From the NCBI GenBank assembly GCA_934635225.1, contig CAKTYZ010000001.1, positions 62,001 to 126,000 of the forward strand: a stretch of DNA of 64,000 nucleotides, read 5' to 3'. The translations under genes and the position numbers were made by a program. The DNA comes from an uncultured Kiritimatiellota bacterium (lineage in GTDB: Bacteria > Verrucomicrobiota > Kiritimatiellia > RFP12 > UBA1067). This document shows positions 59,280 to 64,000 of this stretch, in pieces; positions within the stretch are counted from its first letter, which is position 1; the number at the start of each line of letters is the position of its first letter. The notes beneath the pieces were generated by a model. It did no database searches. It was not told where the DNA came from and worked only from the letters and a program-made list of their open reading frames with translations.

Positions 59280-60308
59280 ATGATCACAGAAACATCCATC
59301 AGCTATTACGGTCTCAACTACGTCGAGCATGCGGAGGCCGACTTCAAGGAGATGAAGGCGCATGGCGTCACGCAGGTCATCCTCGCCGTGACGGAGTTCG
59401 ACTTCGACTTCTGGCGTCCGAACATCCCCGCCATCGTCGCGAAGGCGCACGAACTGGGACTGAAGGTCCTCATCGACCCGTGGGGCAACGGCAAGTACTT
59501 CGGCGGCGAGCAGGTCTCGAAGTTCCTGCAGGACAATGTCGAGAACCGCCAGGTCTCGGCCCTCACCGGCGAAAGACTGCCCTACGCCTGCTTCAACACG
59601 AACTCCTACCGCGACTATTTCAAGAACTTCTGCACGACGCTTGCGCGAGAGGCGAATCCGGACGGTTTCTTCTGGGACGAACCGCACTACGCCTTCCCGA
59701 AGGGCATTGCCTCCATCACGGGCGGCGTCGCCGACGACTGGACGTGCTACTGCCCCGTCTGCCGCAAGCGGTTCGAGGACTACTACGGCTACCCGATGCC
59801 GCGCTACATGACGAACGACGTGAAGCTGTTCCGCTGGCGTGAGGCGCTTGTCGTCCTCTCCGACACCTCAAAGGCCTTGAAGGAGATTGACCCGAAGCTG
59901 GAGATCACGTGTTGCGTTCACGCGACACAGAACGGCTATTACGTCTCGGAGTATCGCGGCTACGACAACTGGGACCTGGTTGGGGCCTGTCCCTACTTCG
60001 ACGTCTTCTCGACGACAATCGTCAACTGGGCCTTGCCCGAGGACTTCTACCGCGACATCACGGCGCGCACGGTCGCGATCGCGAAGAAGTACGGCAAGAA
60101 GTCCGAGCGCTGGCTCATGGGCTACTACAAGCAGCCGAAGGACTGGGCGCAGGTCGCCAAGTGGGTGGACATCGCCGAGGCGGCGGGCGTCGATCGCCTT
60201 GCGGCGTGGACGTATCGCGGCGGCTATGGCACCGTCGTCGGTGCACCGGACGCTCTCAAGCTCTGGGACACGATCGGCGAGAACTACCGCCGCGTCTGCA
60301 GGAAGTGA
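59280..60308 (+). CDS. unrecognised cytosolic protein, putative TIM-barrel glycoside hydrolase
   Basis: I do not recognise a named family. The 342-residue product has no signal peptide and shows a regular beta-alpha alternation: HGVTQVILAVTEFDFDFW, GLKVLIDPWGNGKYFGG, PDGFFWDEPHYAFP, LEITCCVHATQNGYY, ERWLMGYYKQPKDW. The pattern is like glycoside-hydrolase-like barrels, with Asp/Glu of FWDEPHY as a candidate catalytic pair. A Cys pair CYCPVC near residue 160 may bind metal. Its place between a sugar importer and a SIS isomerase suggests it processes an imported sugar or glycoside in the cytosol. Confidence 0.6.
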   Translation: MITETSISYYGLNYVEHAEADFKEMKAHGVTQVILAVTEFDFDFWRPNIPAIVAKAHELGLKVLIDPWGNGKYFGGEQVSKFLQDNVENRQVSALTGERLPYACFNTNSYRDYFKNFCTTLAREANPDGFFWDEPHYAFPKGIASITGGVADDWTCYCPVCRKRFEDYYGYPMPRYMTNDVKLFRWREALVVLSDTSKALKEIDPKLEITCCVHATQNGYYVSEYRGYDNWDLVGACPYFDVFSTTIVNWALPEDFYRDITARTVAIAKKYGKKSERWLMGYYKQPKDWAQVAKWVDIAEAAGVDRLAAWTYRGGYGTVVGAPDALKLWDTIGENYRRVCRK

Positions 60309-60333
60309 AAGGCAAGAAAGAAGGAACGCGTTT

Positions 60334-61086
60334 ATGATAAATGACTACGGATACATTGAGAAGGCGATCTCCAACATCAGGGAAGTCGCCGAGAAGCAGG
60401 AAACGAACATCCGCGCGGCCGGCAAGCTGATGGCGGACGCCATTGCGGCCGACCGGCTTATCTACGTCTACGCGGGCGGCGGACACACCACGCTCGCCAT
60501 GGGCGAGATGTTCTTCCGCGCAGGCGGGCTTGCGAACGTCAACCCGATGATGGAGACGGCTCTCTCCGTCTTCAATCAGGCGCTCAAGTACCTGGAGCTG
60601 GAACGCACCGTCAACTTTGGCGCGTCCATCGTCAAGTACTACAATCCGCAGAAGGACGACGTCGTCATCTTCTTCCACAACATCGGCATCAACCCCGCGA
60701 CGATTGACGCGGCGGAGGAGTGCCGAAAGCGCGGCCTGAAGATCATCGCCGTCGCGAGTTCCTATTGGCAGAAGGAGATGCCGAAGGACCACTTCATTCG
60801 CCACCCGAACGGCAAGAACCTGTTCGACTATGCGGACGTCTGCATTGACGACTACAACCCCGTGGGCGACGCCGTCGTGCACGTGCCGGGCTTGGCGACG
60901 CCGATTGGCCCCGTCTCGAACGTGGTGGACTTCACGATTGCCCATCTGCTCGAAATCGAGTGCTGCCGCCAGTGCGTCGAGCGCGGGATCGTGCCGCCGG
61001 TTTGGAACTCGGCGAATGCGCCGGGCGGTGACGAGAAGAACGCGGCCTACCTCGCGAAATACAAGCCGCTTGTGAAATGTCTGTGA
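60334..61086 (+). CDS. SIS-domain sugar-phosphate protein (UPF0309-like)
   Basis: The 250-residue product has a SIS (sugar isomerase) fold. The phosphosugar loop YVYAGGGHTTLAMGEMFFRAGG (about 45-66) resembles UPF0309 proteins, and DVVIFFHNIGINPATIDAAEECRKRGLK follows. Members bind phosphorylated hexosamines, which fits the GH20 gene downstream. AAGGA lies eight bases upstream of ATG 60334. The same frame remains open far upstream through the preceding gene, but that extension is an artefact of base composition. Confidence 0.85.
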   Translation: MINDYGYIEKAISNIREVAEKQETNIRAAGKLMADAIAADRLIYVYAGGGHTTLAMGEMFFRAGGLANVNPMMETALSVFNQALKYLELERTVNFGASIVKYYNPQKDDVVIFFHNIGINPATIDAAEECRKRGLKIIAVASSYWQKEMPKDHFIRHPNGKNLFDYADVCIDDYNPVGDAVVHVPGLATPIGPVSNVVDFTIAHLLEIECCRQCVERGIVPPVWNSANAPGGDEKNAAYLAKYKPLVKCL

Positions 61087-61163
61087 GCAAAGAAGTTGGA
61101 AAGAAGGAGAAGTGCGGATGTCGCCTGTCCGTTGTCCTTTGTCAAAGTATCGGGAGCGTTAAG

Positions 61164-62711
61164 ATGAAGAGAGGCGTTTACGGTCTTCTGTTTGCTGTCG
61201 CGCTTTCCCCGTCCGTCGTCTGGGCCGGGAATGCGGCGAATCCCGACGCCATCGAGCTGGAGCCGATGCCGTGTCCCGTGGAACTGTCCTCGGACATGGA
61301 CGCGCCCGTGCCGTTTGACGAGAAGACGACCGTCACGGTCGACTGCTCCGACGCGGAAGCCGTGCGTTGGCTGAACGACCACTTCGCCGACTGGTACGGC
61401 GCGTTTGCGCCGAAGGCCGTCTCTGGCGCGGCAGGACTCGCGCTTCGGAACGGCGATGAGGCTTACGCCGTCCGGGCGGACGCGACGGGCGTGAAGATCG
61501 CCGCACGCACCCTCGCGGGCGTGCGCTGGGCGGCGTATTCGATTCGCCAGCTCGCGATCGCGAAACGCGGCATGTTCAAGACGGCAGGACACCTCCTGCC
61601 GACGCTCGCGATCTCCGATGCGCCGCATCTCGCGTTTCGCGGCCTCCATCTCTGCTGGTTCCCTGAAATACGCAAGGAACAAATTGAGCGCGCGATTCGC
61701 CTCGCCGCGCTCATGAAGTTCAACTACGTCGTTCTGGAGCCGTGGGGCATGTTCAGGAGCGAAAAGCATCCGTGGTGGAGCTGGCCGGACGCGAAGATGA
61801 CGAAGCCGGAGGTTCGTCGCCTCGTCGCGCTCGGCAAGGACCTCGGCGTGACGCTCATCCCGCAGATCGCCGCGTACGGACACGCCGGAGCCGCGCGGAG
61901 CTGCACGTCGAAGCATTCCGTCCTCGACCTGCGGCCGGAGTACGAGCCGCTCTATGAGCCGGGCGGCTGGAACTGGTGCCTGACGAATCCCGAGACGCAG
62001 AAGGTGCTGCGCGAGCTGATCGCCGAGATGCTGGAGACGTTCGACCGTCCGCCGTACATCCACTTTGGCTGTGACGAGGCACAGCCGCCGACGTGCCCCG
62101 ACTGCCGGAAGCGTCCATACGGCGAACTCGTCTGCGAACACATTTCGGGGCTGGTGGCCTTCGCGAAGGAGCAGGACGCACGAGCGATGATCTGGCACGA
62201 CATGTTGCTGGACAGCGCGGACCCGCGCTGGAAGGGGTTCATCGCGAGCGGATCGACGCTGACGGCGAAGCTGGCGGATGCCTTGCCGCGCGATGTCATC
62301 ATCTGCGACTGGCAGTATTCCTACGGGGACATGAAGGAAACGCGCAGGAACTGGCCGACGATGAAGCATTTCCACGACAAGGGGTTCCCTGTCGTCGGAT
62401 GCCCCTGGCTGAACTTCAACGCGATGAAGCCGATGGCGGATTCCATCGCAAAAATCGGCGGATTCGGCTTCCTTGAGACAACATGGAACAGTCTGCACGG
62501 CTGGAACTGGCCGAAGATCTACCGCTTCGCCTCGGCGGCGGCCTGGGGCTCAAAAACGCCCTCGCATGGGCGCTATGGCACGACGCCGCAGAGCGATGTC
62601 ATGTTTGACCGGGCCTTGCGCATGGTGGGGCACGACATGAAGGTGTCGGACTACCGCGACACGGGACACGTCGAATATCAGATTCCGCCAAGCTGGTGGT
62701 TCGACAACTGA
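61164..62711 (+). CDS. secreted GH20-like beta-N-acetylhexosaminidase
   Basis: The 515-residue product has a signal peptide (VYGLLFAVALSPSVVWAG). An N-terminal GH20b-like domain (about 25-150, GVRWAAYSIRQLA) and a TIM barrel with the substrate-assisted catalytic pair Asp304-Glu305 in IHFGCDEAQPP follow. The segment HLAFRGLHLCWFPEIRK resembles GH20 barrel starts. The pair lacks the usual GGDE context (here GCDE), so this is a divergent member. It would release GlcNAc or GalNAc for the importer and SIS protein in the same operon. SD GGGAG lies nine bases before ATG 61164. Confidence 0.82.
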   Translation: MKRGVYGLLFAVALSPSVVWAGNAANPDAIELEPMPCPVELSSDMDAPVPFDEKTTVTVDCSDAEAVRWLNDHFADWYGAFAPKAVSGAAGLALRNGDEAYAVRADATGVKIAARTLAGVRWAAYSIRQLAIAKRGMFKTAGHLLPTLAISDAPHLAFRGLHLCWFPEIRKEQIERAIRLAALMKFNYVVLEPWGMFRSEKHPWWSWPDAKMTKPEVRRLVALGKDLGVTLIPQIAAYGHAGAARSCTSKHSVLDLRPEYEPLYEPGGWNWCLTNPETQKVLRELIAEMLETFDRPPYIHFGCDEAQPPTCPDCRKRPYGELVCEHISGLVAFAKEQDARAMIWHDMLLDSADPRWKGFIASGSTLTAKLADALPRDVIICDWQYSYGDMKETRRNWPTMKHFHDKGFPVVGCPWLNFNAMKPMADSIAKIGGFGFLETTWNSLHGWNWPKIYRFASAAAWGSKTPSHGRYGTTPQSDVMFDRALRMVGHDMKVSDYRDTGHVEYQIPPSWWFDN

Positions 62712-62773
62712 ACCGGGGACAAGGCGCGAAACCTCAAAGACACGACTATTTGGAATTCAAGCAAGGAAACGAA

Positions 62774-63526
62774 ATGAACATCAAGAAAATGAACAAGGGG
62801 CTCGACTTCCTGCGCGAGAAGTACGGGGCCGCAAAAGGCGAGATCGCGCTCAGGGACGGCCACTGCCATGTCGGCGCGACGCCGCTTTTGCCGGGGCGCA
62901 TGGAGCGCAAGATCGTCGAGCTCAAGAAGATGACGGAGAACGGCACGCTCGAGGGCGTCTCGACGCTCCGCTTCGCCGCGTTCGCGCCGAAGGGCACGGA
63001 CCTTCAGGCGATGCTCGCGAAGGAACTCGACCTCGCGGCCTATCTCGGCGCGGCGGACGTCGTGCGCGTCATGGCCGTCGCGAACGGCGCGGCGATCAAC
63101 GTCCTCGCCAAGCTCGCGAACGACGTGAACGTCTCCGTCGAGATCGGCGCGAACCTGCCGAAGACGGAACTCGGCTACGACCGCCACGAGATCATCGCCA
63201 AGCGCGGCGTCGCCTGTGACCAGACGGTCGACACCCACACGCCGCACGCCTCGATCCGCTGCTGGGACGTGAAGGACTTCGTCGAGTACACGGACGTCGA
63301 TACGGAGCTCTTCGGCCTCAGCTACGAGGAGGTCTGGAACGTCCGCGCGGCGTTCGCGCTCCTGCAGAAACGCGCGGACGCGAAGGTCTGGAAGGCCGCG
63401 TGGGCCAAGGCGACGAAGGCCGCCGCGCTCGCGTTCGCCGCCGACAGGGCCAAGGCCGCGAAGGCCATCGCCCTCAAGAGAGGAATTGACACGAACGAAT
63501 CCATCAAGGTTGCGGAGGTGCGCTAA
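62774..63526 (+). CDS. conserved-looking hypothetical protein in sugar operon
   Basis: Not recognised. The 250-residue soluble product has an N-terminal alpha/beta part with DGHCHVGATPLLPGRMERK and YLGAADVVRVMAV, CDQTVDTHTPHASIRCWD in the middle, and a C-terminal helix very rich in Ala and Lys (about 200-235). The His/Cys/Asp cluster DGHCH could bind metal. SD AGGA precedes ATG 62774. It overlaps the next gene by one base (TAATG), so it works with the oxidoreductase. A metabolic role in amino-sugar or inositol-type breakdown is only a guess from position. Confidence 0.5.
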   Translation: MNIKKMNKGLDFLREKYGAAKGEIALRDGHCHVGATPLLPGRMERKIVELKKMTENGTLEGVSTLRFAAFAPKGTDLQAMLAKELDLAAYLGAADVVRVMAVANGAAINVLAKLANDVNVSVEIGANLPKTELGYDRHEIIAKRGVACDQTVDTHTPHASIRCWDVKDFVEYTDVDTELFGLSYEEVWNVRAAFALLQKRADAKVWKAAWAKATKAAALAFAADRAKAAKAIALKRGIDTNESIKVAEVR

Positions 63527-64000
63527 TGAAACCAGTCAAGATCGCCATGATGGGCATGACCCACGGCCATACCCGCAAGTACTACCAGACGCTTCTCGAC
63601 AACAAGAAGCTCGACTGGGTCGCCTCCTGCGCCCAGAACGCGGACGCGAAGAAGACCTATGAGCTGTACCGGACGGGCGTGCCGTGCTACCTCGACCCCG
63701 AGGCGATGTACAAGGCCCATCCCGACATCGAGGCCGTCGTCATCGCGTCCGCGAACGACCAGCACTTCGCGCAGATGAAGTGGTGCGCCGAGAAGGGCAT
63801 CCACATCCTCTCGATGAAGATCCCGACCTTCGACCGCAGGGAATACGACGAGATGATCGCGATGTGCGACAAGGCGGGCATCGTCTGTCAGATCGAGCTG
63901 GAGATGCACTACAATGCCGTTGTCCAACGCCTGAAGAAGCTCATCCGGGACGGTGCGATCGGCAAGGTCAAGGCCGTGCAGGCGACGAACATCACGCTTT
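63526..64000 (+). CDS. Gfo/Idh/MocA-family oxidoreductase, N-terminal part
   Basis: The visible 158 codons form an NAD(P)-binding Rossmann domain: VKIAMMGMTHGHTRKYYQ (a variant of the GxGxxG loop), DIEAVVIASANDQHFAQMKWCAEKG, and the start of the second domain with GAIGKVKAVQATN. The usual catalytic EKP motif is replaced by SMKIPTF, as in divergent members. GGAGGTG lies six bases before ATG 63526. The gene runs off the right edge. Likely oxidises or epimerises the sugar handled by this operon. Confidence 0.85.
   Translation, partial: MKPVKIAMMGMTHGHTRKYYQTLLDNKKLDWVASCAQNADAKKTYELYRTGVPCYLDPEAMYKAHPDIEAVVIASANDQHFAQMKWCAEKGIHILSMKIPTFDRREYDEMIAMCDKAGIVCQIELEMHYNAVVQRLKKLIRDGAIGKVKAVQATNITL

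Noticed and set aside
59887..60333. Upstream extension of the SIS-domain gene through the preceding gene
   Set aside because: The extension is Arg/Ser/Thr-rich out-of-frame sequence; the SIS family begins at ATG 60334 with a good SD.

Overview
The window is a GC-rich, gene-dense stretch of a bacterial chromosome. My best reading of the source is a gut-type Kiritimatiellota/Lentisphaerota-grade member of the PVC superphylum. This is an inference from gene content: many secreted glycosidases, two XylR-style regulators (LacI-like sensor fused to an AraC output domain), a free-standing secretin, beta-helix surface proteins, and TATAAT/TATACT elements sitting almost on top of start codons. No rRNA or marker gene here proves it. 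I see no prophage, insertion sequence or CRISPR array.

Layout. 1-5.5 kb: housekeeping genes (3' part of dihydroorotase, GltS, PstB-PhoU, tRNA-Lys, a small membrane protein, MetY). 5.7-11.1 kb: GH97 glycosidase, an AddB-like nuclease and a HAD phosphatase. 11.2-16 kb: an envelope set (GtrA, secretin with an Ala-rich helix, DUF481 outer-membrane protein, radical SAM enzyme) ending in an eight-copy 22-bp palindrome array, followed by a decayed sialidase gene. 17-33 kb: a polysaccharide-utilisation region. A NarX/NarL-type two-component system, a GH43 enzyme and a second secreted hydrolase run leftward. A beta-helix surface protein, a giant GH2-GH78 fusion and a second GH2 beta-galactosidase run rightward. 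NarL-like operators lie between the two arms. 33-42.7 kb: nucleotide and cofactor metabolism (PurN, DeoC, prenyl synthase, pyridoxal kinase, TlpA-like protein, acyl-CoA synthetase, Upp, AzgA-type permease, Apt, UraA). 42.7-52 kb: MFS transporter, XylR regulator, then a mucin-type operon of a beta-helix protein with a G16 tract in its signal region, a GH110-SASA fusion and a sialidase. 52-56.6 kb: Fe-alcohol dehydrogenase, then a minimal aryl-polyene-like set (GT2, two ACPs, COG4648 protein, fused acyl-AMP ligase-dehydratase). 56.6-64 kb: a second XylR regulator divergent from a sugar-porter operon (MFS, putative TIM-barrel hydrolase, SIS protein, GH20, unknown protein, Gfo/Idh oxidoreductase).

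How it fits together. Three carbohydrate loci, each with its own regulator (NarX/NarL pair, XylR, XylR), suggest a host-glycan or plant-polysaccharide forager. The linkages targeted would be alpha- and beta-galactoside, rhamnose, sialic acid with O-acetyl groups, and N-acetylhexosamine.

Strongest leads: the phase-variable-looking G16 tract at 45272-45287; the 22-bp palindrome array at 15963-16126 and its 23-bp relative at 52060-52119; a recurring extended -10 promoter placed for leaderless transcripts; a palindromic bidirectional promoter at 54319-54333; and three enzyme fusions. All domain assignments were made by eye from translations, without database searches.
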